Part shown: one piece after another, positions 26,299-34,274 of the stretch
Layout of the letters: each line of letters opens with the position of its first letter
Position numbering within the stretch: the stretch's first letter is position 1
Assembly (NCBI RefSeq): GCF_017874615.1
Contig: NZ_JAGIKV010000025.1
Location: 1 to 64,000 of the forward strand
Length of the DNA stretch: 64,000 bases
Direction of reading: 5' to 3'
Origin: Paenibacillus xylanexedens
GTDB taxonomy: Bacteria > Bacillota > Bacilli > Paenibacillales > Paenibacillaceae
Notes under the pieces: model-generated
Seen by the model: only the letters and a program-made list of their open reading frames with translations
Databases searched by the model: none
Told to the model about the DNA's origin: nothing
Made by a program: the position numbers and the translations under genes

Positions 26299-26646
26299 CT
26301 ATGCTTCCAGCAGTTCTTTAAGCTGCTGTAATTTTTGGGCTGCCAGCTTCACGACTGGTTGCGGAACGGAAGAGTCATAATCCAGGCCGTGAGGGAAAGT
26401 GGCTTTGCCAAGGTATACTGCTTCAACAGCAAGAACAGTATCCGGTTTTTCCAATTTGCCTTCCACAGCGCGGGTATTAATGCGTACAAAGTATTCTGAG
26501 TTGGTTAGTTCATCTTCAATTTTGTAGTCATATGTAGCACGGTAATATTCCCATTGCCACCGGACAAATCCGACTTTCTCGGCGCTCTCATCCAGGTATG
26601 CCAAGTCGCTCTTCAAGCCATCCAAGCCTGTATTCTCAAAAATCAT
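26299..26646 (-). CDS. yugN: YugN-like family protein
   Basis: A 115-residue soluble protein of unknown function, recognised as YugN-like from its N-terminus (MIFENTGLDGLKSDLAYLDE), the central VRWQWEYYRATYDYKIED segment and the VYLGKATFPHGLDY end. AGGAGG precedes the ATG. It is the first gene of a two-gene unit with ftsW. Confidence 0.78.
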   Translation of the reverse strand: MIFENTGLDGLKSDLAYLDESAEKVGFVRWQWEYYRATYDYKIEDELTNSEYFVRINTRAVEGKLEKPDTVLAVEAVYLGKATFPHGLDYDSSVPQPVVKLAAQKLQQLKELLEA

Positions 26647-26773
26647 AAGCGTTTGATCCTCCTCATAAGCTTCCGAGTATAATTTCTCGAGTATTTCTCT
26701 AGTTCATGATAGTATGTTTCCCCTTCCCGTGCAAGCTTTCCAAAGGCGTTTCGTATCGGTTTTCTTCCAATTC

Positions 26774-26782
26774 TGCTACAAT
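26774..26782 (+). promoter_or_regulatory. Extended -10 for the amidohydrolase gene
   Basis: TGCTACAAT, 75 bases before the start codon; the -35 is unclear. Confidence 0.4.
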
Positions 26783-26856
26783 ATACAGCAATAGGTTTGA
26801 AGAGGAAGGTTCGGGCTTGATCCAAGTCCCGTTCAAGATTGAAAGGGTGGAGAGAC

Positions 26857-28026
26857 ATGACTAATAATATATGGTGGGAAGATCTGCAGATCCACATGGT
26901 GGAATGGCGGCGTCACCTTCATCGCAATCCCGAGGTTTCCTTTCATGAGGAGAAGACATCCTCTTTTGTAGCGGATATGTTGGAGAGTTTTGGCGTGGAA
27001 GTGAGGCGTCATGTTGGTGGTCACGGGGTCATCGGTACCATTCGTGGGGACAAGCCGGGTCCTGTCGTCATGCTGCGAGCTGATATGGACGCACTTCCAA
27101 TTCAGGATGAGAAGAATATCGAGTATGCATCACAACAAGCAGGAGCGATGCATGCATGCGGCCACGATGGTCATATCTCAATCTTGCTCGGTACGGCATT
27201 GTATTTCAGCCGTCACAAGCAGGAGATCCAGGGCGAGATTCGCTTTTTGTTCCAGCCAGCAGAAGAACTGCTTCCGGGCGGTGCAGTTCAGGTCATTGCG
27301 GATGGTGCGCTCGAAGGCGTGGATGTCATATACGGTATTCATCTGTGGACCCCGCTACCTGTAGGAGTTGTTGCCAGTAAAGCAGGACCGATGATGGCGG
27401 CGGCGGACGATTTTTACATTGAGATCAAAGGCAAAGGTGGACATGGCGGGATGCCACAATCTACGATAGATAGTCTTATCGCGGGTTCTGCACTTGTGAT
27501 GCAGCTTCAGACCGTTGTCAGTCGTTCGGTGGATCCATTGCAACCCGCGGTGCTGACCATTGGTACAATGCAGGCGGGCTCGGCTCAGAATGTAATTGCA
27601 GAGCAATGCAAAATGAGCGGTACGGTAAGAACGTTTGATGAAGAGACCCGAAACGGGATGAAAGAGCGTGTGCTTACGATGGTAGCCCAGACAGGGGCAG
27701 CTTATGGGGCAGAGACGCAAGTGAAATATATTATGGGATATCCGCCTGTGGTGAACGATGAACAGGAGACAGCACGTTTCTTCAGAGAAGCTACAGAATT
27801 ATTTGGGGCAGAACGGGTGCAAGCATCCCCGATGCTGATGCCAGCGGAAGATTTTGCGTATTATCTGCAGAAGGTTCCAGGGTGCTTTATGTTTGTTGGA
27901 GCAGGCAACCTGGATAAAAATGCGATCTATCCGCATCATCATCCAATGTTTGATTTTGATGAAGACGCGATGCAGACGGCTGTAAAATTATTTATTGCGA
28001 TGGCTAAGGGTTACACAGCCGAATGA
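26857..28026 (+). CDS. M20 family amidohydrolase (N-acyl-amino-acid/hippurate type)
   Basis: A 389-residue di-metal hydrolase removing acyl groups from amino acids or related amides; the natural substrate is unknown. Ligand motifs: HACGHDGHISILLG (Cys and His), PAEELLPGGA (catalytic Glu pair) and IYGIHLW. The dimerisation insert contains GKGGHGGMPQ and the C-terminal ligand His sits in IYPHHHPMFDFDE. All catalytic residues are present. GGTGGAGAG places the start at 26857 rather than the TTG at 26839. A strong terminator follows. Confidence 0.92.
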   Translation: MTNNIWWEDLQIHMVEWRRHLHRNPEVSFHEEKTSSFVADMLESFGVEVRRHVGGHGVIGTIRGDKPGPVVMLRADMDALPIQDEKNIEYASQQAGAMHACGHDGHISILLGTALYFSRHKQEIQGEIRFLFQPAEELLPGGAVQVIADGALEGVDVIYGIHLWTPLPVGVVASKAGPMMAAADDFYIEIKGKGGHGGMPQSTIDSLIAGSALVMQLQTVVSRSVDPLQPAVLTIGTMQAGSAQNVIAEQCKMSGTVRTFDEETRNGMKERVLTMVAQTGAAYGAETQVKYIMGYPPVVNDEQETARFFREATELFGAERVQASPMLMPAEDFAYYLQKVPGCFMFVGAGNLDKNAIYPHHHPMFDFDEDAMQTAVKLFIAMAKGYTAE

Positions 28027-28042
28027 CTTTAGATGCAGTGGG

Positions 28043-28083
28043 GCATCCTGTTCATACCGAGGTATGGGCAGGATGTTTTTTTG
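28043..28083 (+). terminator. Intrinsic terminator after the amidohydrolase gene
   Basis: GCATCCTG and CATACC arms pair with GTATG and CAGGATG across a GAG loop, followed by seven T's. Confidence 0.85.
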
Positions 28084-28100
28084 TGGATTTTATAGATGTT

Positions 28101-28146
28101 GTTCAAAAAGTCCACTTTTCGGTACGGAAAAATAGACTTTTTGAAC
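28101..28146 (+). repeat. Dispersed hairpin repeat, copy 1
   Basis: Perfect 12-base arms GTTCAAAAAGTC (28101-28112) and GACTTTTTGAAC (28135-28146), followed by GTGCACTTA. The same arms and a near-identical tail (ATGTACTTA) recur at 62811-62850. It lies in the leader of the helicase gene. Confidence 0.85.
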
Positions 28147-28196
28147 GTGCACTTAAAGTGGTTCATTTTCGGAAGCTGCCGGAACTGGACTTTTTT
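28105..28196 (+). promoter_or_regulatory. Attenuator-like leader before the XPB-type helicase gene
   Basis: AAAAAGTCCA (28105-28114) can pair with GACTTTTT in the repeat (28135-28142) or with TGGACTTTTT (28186-28195). The two pairings are mutually exclusive. The second ends in a run of six T's, with an inner CGG-AAGCTG-CCG hairpin, 20 bases before the start codon. This is the layout of a conditional terminator, but no ligand-binding fold was recognised. Confidence 0.4.
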
Positions 28197-28216
28197 GTGA
28201 TAGGAGGAAGGCTCGA

Positions 28217-29911
28217 ATGGAAGGAACAGAACATGTGGTAAGGACAGATGCTTGTATCGTTCAGCGAGATTTTACAGTTTTGCTGGAAGTTGGCCACCCC
28301 GGATTCGAAAGAGCAAGAGAGCAGCTTGGGATGTATTCAGAACTGGTTAAGACACCGGCAGCGTTCCATACTTACCGGATCACTCCGTTATCGCTCTGGA
28401 ATGCGGCTGCGCTGGGATGGAATGCAGATCAAGTCATCACAAGTTTGGAGCTGGTATCCCGCTGGAACGTGCCTGCTGCACTGATACAGGATGTTCGGAG
28501 AATCATGGATCAGTATGGCAAATTAAAGCTGCATTCCGAAGCAGATCACACTAGAATGCGCCTTTACAGTGAGGATGAGCGGTTGCTGGATGAATTAAGT
28601 GGATTGAAATCGATAGCTGCCTTTCGCATGGAACGCAAGGACGCTCATGAACTTCTGCTCCCAGGAGAACAGCGAGGGTTATTAAAAAGGGAATTAACAC
28701 GGTTGGGTTACCCCGTACTTGATTACGTGGGGTATCGAGAGGGGACCAAGCTTTCATTTGATTGGCGGTCTAATGATCCAGGGGACCACTCTGAGCGGTT
28801 TGCGTTGCGTTCTTACCAGAGAGAAGCTGTGGATGCATTCGAAGGCAGTGAGGGCATGGGAGGAAGCGGTTTACTCGTACTTCCTTGCGGGGCAGGAAAA
28901 ACGGTCATTGGCATGGCCGTGCTGGAGCGGCTTCAATGTGAATGCCTTATTTTGACGTCTAATACAACGTCTGTGCGACAGTGGATTCAGGAAATTCAAG
29001 ACAAAACCACGATTACCAGCGAACAGATCGGTGAGTATTCCGGTCAGAAAAAACAGGTGAAACCTGTGACTGTAGCTACATATCAGATTCTTACACACCG
29101 GAAATCAAAGGATGCTGATTTTACCCACATCAAACTGCTCAGTGAGCGGCAATGGGGTCTGATCATATATGATGAAGTACATTTGCTGCCAGCGCCGGTG
29201 TTTCGTGCAACTGCAGATATTCAAGCTACGCGAAGACTGGGGTTAACGGCCACGTTGGTTCGAGAGGATGGCTGTGAACAGGATGTATTTTCGCTGATTG
29301 GTCCGAAGCTCTATGATATGCCGTGGAAGAAACTGGAGCAGCAAGGGTGGATTGCTGATGTACAATGTCAGGAGATACGTATCCCGTTCTCCCCGGAACT
29401 AAGATCAAATTATCTGCAAGCTGAGGTTAAGCACCAATTTCGATTGGCTGCCGAGAACCCGGCGAAGGTACGTGTAGTTAAACGTTTGCTGGAACGTCAT
29501 CGAGATTTGCCTGCACTTGTGATTGGACAATATCTGGATCAGTTAGAGTTGATTGCCCGGGAAATTGAAGCACCTCTGATCTCGGGGACCATGTCACAGC
29601 AAGAGCGAATCAAGTGGTTTTCCGCTTTTCGACGAGGAGAGATTAAAACGATTGTTGTATCCAAGGTTGCCAATTTTGCTGTGGATTTGCCTGATGCTGC
29701 TGTTGCGCTTGAGATATCCGGGAGTTTCGGGTCAAGGCAGGAAGAGGCACAGCGTTTGGGGAGAATTCTAAGACCAAAAGCTGGTGAAAACAAAGCATAT
29801 TTCTATGCGCTGGTATCAGAGGATAGTAAGGAACAGGAGTTTGCATTAAACCGTCAGATGTTCTTGGTGGAGCAGGGATATGAATATGCTATCGTTCATG
29901 AGAACGAATAG
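28217..29911 (+). CDS. Bacterial XPB-like DNA repair helicase (SF2)
   Basis: A 564-residue 3'-5' DNA helicase of the XPB/ERCC3 branch. The N-terminal domain (about 10-105; IVQRDFTVLLEV, TYRITPLSLWNAAALGW) is of the Helicase_C_3 type. Motor motifs: Walker A LPCGAGKTVIG, DEVH box (IIYDEVHLLP), GLTATL, and motif VI QRLGRILRP. The XPB-specific RED motif is present in TLVREDGCEQ. The GATAGGAGG site sits upstream. It is followed after 36 bases by a partner gene sharing its N-terminal domain. In eukaryotes XPB opens DNA for repair and transcription; the role in Firmicutes is not established. Confidence 0.9.
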   Translation: MEGTEHVVRTDACIVQRDFTVLLEVGHPGFERAREQLGMYSELVKTPAAFHTYRITPLSLWNAAALGWNADQVITSLELVSRWNVPAALIQDVRRIMDQYGKLKLHSEADHTRMRLYSEDERLLDELSGLKSIAAFRMERKDAHELLLPGEQRGLLKRELTRLGYPVLDYVGYREGTKLSFDWRSNDPGDHSERFALRSYQREAVDAFEGSEGMGGSGLLVLPCGAGKTVIGMAVLERLQCECLILTSNTTSVRQWIQEIQDKTTITSEQIGEYSGQKKQVKPVTVATYQILTHRKSKDADFTHIKLLSERQWGLIIYDEVHLLPAPVFRATADIQATRRLGLTATLVREDGCEQDVFSLIGPKLYDMPWKKLEQQGWIADVQCQEIRIPFSPELRSNYLQAEVKHQFRLAAENPAKVRVVKRLLERHRDLPALVIGQYLDQLELIAREIEAPLISGTMSQQERIKWFSAFRRGEIKTIVVSKVANFAVDLPDAAVALEISGSFGSRQEEAQRLGRILRPKAGENKAYFYALVSEDSKEQEFALNRQMFLVEQGYEYAIVHENE

Positions 29912-29947
29912 TCCATTTATACTCGCGAAAAGAGGAGGGATTGGGAT

Positions 29948-31666
29948 ATGTCTTCATTTGAACCAATAGATGAGCCTGTGGTACTGAACCTTGATTCATG
30001 GTCAAAGCTTGCTTTGGTCGAGCAAAAAGTGCTTGGTGCAATTTTTCACAAACATGCCGGTCAGCCCTTTTCCTCTCTCCTGCCGCGAGAACAGTGGGCC
30101 ATCGAAGGACTAAGTGTCGCAGAAGCCAATTCTTCATTCGCCAGCCTTAGGCAGCAAAGATGGATTGAATCTGTATATAAGAGTTGGGGAGAGCGATTAT
30201 TCTATATTCCTGCTTCGCTGATGGAGACATTGACGATTGCTTACGCACAAAGAGTGGGTATAACCGTTAAACAGATGGCACAGCATGCTCATGTATTACA
30301 GGAAGGAAAGCCGGATACTGCTGCGGAACTTCTTCATCTGATCGCGTGGATTGAAAGAGAAGGACTTCCTTTGACAGGGAAGGGCACTATACATAAGAAA
30401 AGTGTTCAAAAATTAAGTGTGATCACGGTGTTATCTTCGACAGACTTTGAAGGTCTGGGCATCCGATATGATCATTCGGATTTGTATCCGACCCACGTAG
30501 CTATCCTTCTCGATCTACTGCTCAGTCTGAATCTCGTTCAGAAGTCAGATGGCCAAATTCAGATTGTAGATCATCGATTACAAAAATGGTTGCAGCTCTC
30601 GTGGAGACAGATGCATCGGGAAATATATCAAGCGTGTATGGAAAGATACGGAGAAGCTGAACCCGCGTTGCAGCATTTCCGTTATCAATTGGCAGTGTTG
30701 GCTCCAGAAAAAAACATATGGTGCCATATAGAGAATTTGGAATTGAAACCACGGATCAGGGGCTGGCTATACGCACTGGCTGGCTGGGGTTATGGTGAAG
30801 TAGGAGAAGATCAGTCGGGAGCGCTGGCATTCCGTTGGCTGATCGAACCGCATAGCCTGTTATATCGAGAACAAGAGATGGTAAGTGAGGCGGAGCCGTG
30901 TGGATTTTACATGCAGCCTGATTTCGAAATGTTGGTGCCGCCCGAAGCAGGGCCTGATGTGATCTGGATGCTGGAGCAATGCGCAGAACGGGTGACGCGT
31001 GATCGAATGTCCATCTACCGTATGACAAGAGAGCGATTCATTTCGGCCTTAGCCAGAGGGTATGAATTACATGAAGTGATAGAGTGTCTGGATCAATATG
31101 CGCTGACAGGCATACCAGAGAATGTACGTATTGCGTTAGCAGATTGGGGCAAGGAGACGGATGCTGCACCGTTGACTGTAAATCGGAGTATGAAGGTAAT
31201 GGAGGCAAGTACAGGCTCCGCAGATGATCCGAAGTTATTAGAAAAAGATGTGTTGAGCGGTGTATATTCTTCTTTCTACACTCCCGATAATCTAGGTCTG
31301 GTTGATGTCCCTGCTTCTCTGCATGGGTTGGAGCGTGATCATTCTGTCATTGAGAAGAAGTTCTCTCTGTTGGGATTTGAGGAGATACCGGAGACCTGGT
31401 ACAAGGAGTGGCGTCGATATCATAGTTCAACCGCCCGACAGATTGCTGCCAAAGCCATTGAGTGGCAGACCAAGCTGGGGATACAACAGGAAAATCAAAC
31501 GCAATACCTCATTCCACATCAGGTAGAGGGTCATGAACAATGGACTTTAAGCGGTTGGTGCATGTTGGATTCAAGTGAAAATACATCAGAGACGGAATGG
31601 CGTACATTCTCCCCGTCAGAGTGGGATACAATGCGTCTTATCCTGCCAGATGATGTCATAACCTGA
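29948..31666 (+). CDS. Helicase-associated partner protein with Helicase_C_3-like domain, no motor
   Basis: A 572-residue soluble protein without ATPase motifs. Residues about 310-400 (CGFYMQPDFEMLVPP, IYRMTRERFISALARGY, LTGIPENVRIALADWG) match the N-terminal domain of the upstream helicase in the same order. The N-terminal 230 residues look like winged-helix segments (LSVAEANSSFASLRQQRWIE; THVAILLDLLLSLNLVQ). An XPB gene with such a neighbour also occurs in actinobacteria (Rv0861c/Rv0862c type), from memory. It starts 36 bases after the helicase stop with AGGAGGG, so it is probably co-transcribed. Function unknown; a helicase subunit or loader is my inference. Confidence 0.78.
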   Translation: MSSFEPIDEPVVLNLDSWSKLALVEQKVLGAIFHKHAGQPFSSLLPREQWAIEGLSVAEANSSFASLRQQRWIESVYKSWGERLFYIPASLMETLTIAYAQRVGITVKQMAQHAHVLQEGKPDTAAELLHLIAWIEREGLPLTGKGTIHKKSVQKLSVITVLSSTDFEGLGIRYDHSDLYPTHVAILLDLLLSLNLVQKSDGQIQIVDHRLQKWLQLSWRQMHREIYQACMERYGEAEPALQHFRYQLAVLAPEKNIWCHIENLELKPRIRGWLYALAGWGYGEVGEDQSGALAFRWLIEPHSLLYREQEMVSEAEPCGFYMQPDFEMLVPPEAGPDVIWMLEQCAERVTRDRMSIYRMTRERFISALARGYELHEVIECLDQYALTGIPENVRIALADWGKETDAAPLTVNRSMKVMEASTGSADDPKLLEKDVLSGVYSSFYTPDNLGLVDVPASLHGLERDHSVIEKKFSLLGFEEIPETWYKEWRRYHSSTARQIAAKAIEWQTKLGIQQENQTQYLIPHQVEGHEQWTLSGWCMLDSSENTSETEWRTFSPSEWDTMRLILPDDVIT

Positions 31667-31758
31667 CTATTTCACGTGAATATCAGGTTGAAAGGCGAAT
31701 TTTCGAGTTCCCCCTATTTCTAATTGCAGGAAAAACTCTTCTTAACTATTCATGGATA

Positions 31759-31767
31759 TGCTATGAT
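31759..31767 (+). promoter_or_regulatory. Extended -10 for ricF
   Basis: TGCTATGAT about 50 bases before the ricF start; the -35 (TCTTAA) is weak. Confidence 0.4.
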
Positions 31768-31818
31768 GAGGTAGTCTACGTTAAGTAGAACTTTATATAT
31801 AGATAGGATGAATATTTC

Positions 31819-32256
31819 ATGAGCGTAGCGGAAATGAACACGGTCGATATGGCCCAAGTGTTAACGGGCGCATATGAACTGGGCGACATGATTAACCAAT
31901 CTGCCGAAGTATCGGATTATTTATATTGGAAGCAGCAAGTCGAGACTACCCCTGAGATTCAGATGGGGATTCGGAAGCTGAATGCCAAGAAGGAATTGTT
32001 TGAAGAAACACAGCGTTTCGGTCATTTTCACCCGGATTATCATGCAGCAAAAGACCAGGTGAAGGCTCTGGAACAGGAGTTGGAAAATTTCGAGGCGGTA
32101 ATCCGCTTCAAACAGGCAGAGAAGTCCCTGGATGATATGTTATTCCAGATGTCAGAGACCATTGCATTTGCAGTGTCAACGACCATTAAAGTACCGAGCA
32201 ATGACCCGAATCCGAAGGGCGGCTGCGGTAGTGGCGGCAAGTGTGGTTGCAGTTAA
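31819..32256 (+). CDS. ricF: RicF/YlbF family regulator (Y-complex subunit)
   Basis: A 145-residue helical protein of the YlbF/YmcA family. In B. subtilis RicA, RicF and RicT form a complex that binds 4Fe-4S clusters and assists RNase Y, biofilm formation, competence and sporulation. The helical domain is visible (DYLYWKQQVETTPEIQMGIRKL). The C-terminus GGCGSGGKCGCS is a cysteine cluster, the expected Fe-S ligand region of RicF. It is followed by ylbG, as in Bacillus. Confidence 0.9.
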   Translation: MSVAEMNTVDMAQVLTGAYELGDMINQSAEVSDYLYWKQQVETTPEIQMGIRKLNAKKELFEETQRFGHFHPDYHAAKDQVKALEQELENFEAVIRFKQAEKSLDDMLFQMSETIAFAVSTTIKVPSNDPNPKGGCGSGGKCGCS

Positions 32257-32283
32257 GTAATCATTATAGAAGGGCGGGGAACG

Positions 32284-32550
32284 ATGATGTTTGCGGAAAG
32301 GACAGGATTCATTATTTGGGTCAGTGATTTGAAAGCTGCCCGTAATCTCGAAAAATATGGCACCGTGCATTATATCTCCCGCCGTATGCATTATGTAGTC
32401 ATGTATGTTAATGCAGAACGGGCAGATGATACGATGAAAAATGTGAAGCGACTTTCCTATGTGCGCAAGATCGAACGCTCGTATCGTAATGAGATCAAAA
32501 CCGAGTATGCCAGCAAAACGATGGACAAAACGAGCTTTTACGGAATATAG
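32284..32550 (+). CDS. ylbG: YlbG family (UPF0298/DUF2129) protein
   Basis: An 88-residue small cytoplasmic protein of unknown function: TGFIIWVSDLKAARNLEKYG, VHYISRRMHYVVMYVN and the basic end VRKIERSYRNEIKTEY. The start is one of two adjacent ATGs (32284/32287) after GGCGGGGAA. It sits 27 bases behind ricF, probably the same transcript. Confidence 0.88.
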   Translation: MMFAERTGFIIWVSDLKAARNLEKYGTVHYISRRMHYVVMYVNAERADDTMKNVKRLSYVRKIERSYRNEIKTEYASKTMDKTSFYGI

Positions 32551-32561
32551 ACGAGAAACTG

Positions 32562-32586
32562 GAGGGACCCTTTGGGGTCGCTCTTT
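32562..32586 (+). terminator. Intrinsic terminator after ylbG
   Basis: GAGGGACCC pairs with GGGTCGCTC (one mismatch), loop TTTG, followed by TTTTCTT. Confidence 0.7.
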
Positions 32587-32637
32587 TCTTGAATTATGCA
32601 CAAATAGACTCTTATGAAAAAAAGTTAAACTTACGCC

Positions 32638-32666
32638 TTGAGGTTGCGGGACTAATGTTGTAATAT
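32638..32666 (+). promoter_or_regulatory. Candidate promoter for the 32716 gene
   Basis: TTGAGG, a 17-base spacer and TAATAT. Confidence 0.5.
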
Positions 32667-32715
32667 ATTTGGTAATAAATAGATAGAAAGTCCTATCTGG
32701 TGGAGAGTGATTCCC

Positions 32716-33153
32716 ATGCGTGATAAGGTGATGCAACGTTGGAGCACCTACGAGCCGTTTTTCGTGGCTCTTGGAGACAAGAAAGTGGCTGACATCGTCA
32801 TTACCCATCATGCCAAGATGCGGTATGCAGACCGTATTGAGCCTGCACGTAGTGATGATGACCATATTGCGGCATGGTTATGGGAGTGTCTGAAGCAGGA
32901 CCGTATAACACCATACTACCGTAATGAACAGGACGTCTACCTGATTGATGAGGATCTGGTGGTGGTCGCCGAATTTTCCGAACTTGAAGGAGAATATGAT
33001 ATTGCGGGCAACCCGTTGCACAAAATGATTGTAGTTACGTTTCTGGGACGTATGTCGGAGACCATTGAATTAAGGGACCTGAAGTCATATTATTCATGGT
33101 TAAGACATTCAAGAAGAATGACGTTGGTCAAAAATAGCCGCAAGCATAAGTAA
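32716..33153 (+). CDS. Hypothetical protein
   Basis: A 145-residue soluble protein with no domain I recognise. Features: ADIVITHHAKMRYADRIEP near the N-terminus, an acidic middle (VYLIDEDLVVVAEFSELEGEYD), and a basic C-terminus (HSRRMTLVKNSRKHK). The HAKMRYADRI stretch loosely recalls short phage or ComA-type segments, too weak for a call. The ATG at 32716 follows GGAGAGTG by about 8-10 bases. It has its own promoter and terminator, which supports it being a real gene. Confidence 0.7.
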   Translation: MRDKVMQRWSTYEPFFVALGDKKVADIVITHHAKMRYADRIEPARSDDDHIAAWLWECLKQDRITPYYRNEQDVYLIDEDLVVVAEFSELEGEYDIAGNPLHKMIVVTFLGRMSETIELRDLKSYYSWLRHSRRMTLVKNSRKHK

Positions 33154-33198
33154 GTTGAGTAGATTCAATATGTTGAAATCATAGATTCAAGGAGTATC

Positions 33199-33226
33199 GC
33201 ATGCAGACAAGCTGCATGCTTTTTTT
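33199..33226 (+). terminator. Intrinsic terminator; its T-tract overlaps the next promoter's -35
   Basis: GCATGCAG/CTGCATGC stem with seven T's. The last T's form part of TTGTTG, the -35 of the LysR gene promoter. Confidence 0.85.
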
Positions 33227-33253
33227 GTTGCCAAGCGGGAAATCGGCTACAAT
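33225..33253 (+). promoter_or_regulatory. Promoter of the LysR regulator gene
   Basis: TTGTTG (33225-33230), 17 bases, TACAAT (33248-33253). Confidence 0.6.
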
Positions 33254-33284
33254 GTAGAGAGTGTAATCGAAGAGGGGCGAAGAT

Positions 33285-34208
33285 ATGAATTTTCACCAAT
33301 TGCATATTTTTTATACGGTAGCAGAGAAGGGGAGTTTCTCGGCTGCTGCACAAGCATTACATATGACTCAACCGGCAGTAACGATGCAGATTCAATCATT
33401 GGAGGACTATTTTGGCACCAAGTTACTGCATCGTTCCACCAAAAAAATAGAATTATCCGAGGCTGGCCGGACTTTATTACCTCATGCGAAACGGAGTGTA
33501 GAGCTGGTCAGACAGACGGACGAAGCGATGTCGGCGTTTACTCAGATGTTACAGGGCCGACTCCAGCTGGGAGCCAGCTTAACGATCGGGGAATATGTGC
33601 TTCCACGCATGCTCGGACCATTTGCACTTCAATATCCGGATATTTCAATTGTCATGAAAGTGATGAATACAACGCAAATTATGGATGATATATTGAAGCA
33701 CCAGCTTAATTTTGGTCTGATTGAAGCGCCAGTGCACCACCCGGACATGATTGTGGAGCCTGTCATGCAGGATGAGCTGAAACTGATTGTACCTGCCGGG
33801 CATGATCTGGCGAAGCGTGGCAAAGTGAATCTTGAAGATGTAATGAATTATCCTTTTGTGCTGCGTGAGAAGGGTTCGGGTACTCGTCAGGTGATGGAAG
33901 ACCAATTGCAAAAGAAAAAGATTGATCCGCAGGATATGAATGTTGTAATGGAACTTGGCAGTACAGGAGCGGTAAAATCGGCTGTGGAGGCAGGGGTAGG
34001 CATTACGATGTTATCTCCTTCTTCGGTGCAGCATGAACTGGCTCTGGGACTTGTTCATATTGTGGATATCCGCGGACTCGAATTCAAACGGCAGTTCTAT
34101 GCCATCCATCTAAAATCGTCCTTGTTGCCTCTGTCAGCAGTCGCTTTCCTGAATTATCTGCGTCAGCAGGAGCAGCCTAAGTCGGTACATAAGACGGGGA
34201 AGGCATAA
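33285..34208 (+). CDS. LysR family transcriptional regulator
   Basis: A 307-residue regulator. The N-terminal winged HTH is FYTVAEKGSFSAAAQALHMTQPAVTMQIQSLE. The C-terminal periplasmic-binding-like effector domain begins at about residue 90 (LQLGASLTIGEYVLPRML). The overall pattern resembles CysL/YwfK-type regulators that use sulphur-related effectors, but no adjacent target gene supports that. LysR regulators are often divergent from their target; here the upstream gene runs in the same direction. It is followed by a PHP gene 66 bases downstream. Confidence 0.88.
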   Translation: MNFHQLHIFYTVAEKGSFSAAAQALHMTQPAVTMQIQSLEDYFGTKLLHRSTKKIELSEAGRTLLPHAKRSVELVRQTDEAMSAFTQMLQGRLQLGASLTIGEYVLPRMLGPFALQYPDISIVMKVMNTTQIMDDILKHQLNFGLIEAPVHHPDMIVEPVMQDELKLIVPAGHDLAKRGKVNLEDVMNYPFVLREKGSGTRQVMEDQLQKKKIDPQDMNVVMELGSTGAVKSAVEAGVGITMLSPSSVQHELALGLVHIVDIRGLEFKRQFYAIHLKSSLLPLSAVAFLNYLRQQEQPKSVHKTGKA

Positions 34209-34274
34209 TCGTTGGCAACATCAATGATAGATAAGATTAATCATAATCAATTTTACACAAAGGAGCTGTTGTTC

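Noticed and set aside
28023..28241. 72-codon ORF running through the terminator and hairpin repeat
   Set aside because: It consists of terminator and repeat sequence and overlaps the helicase start; not a plausible gene.
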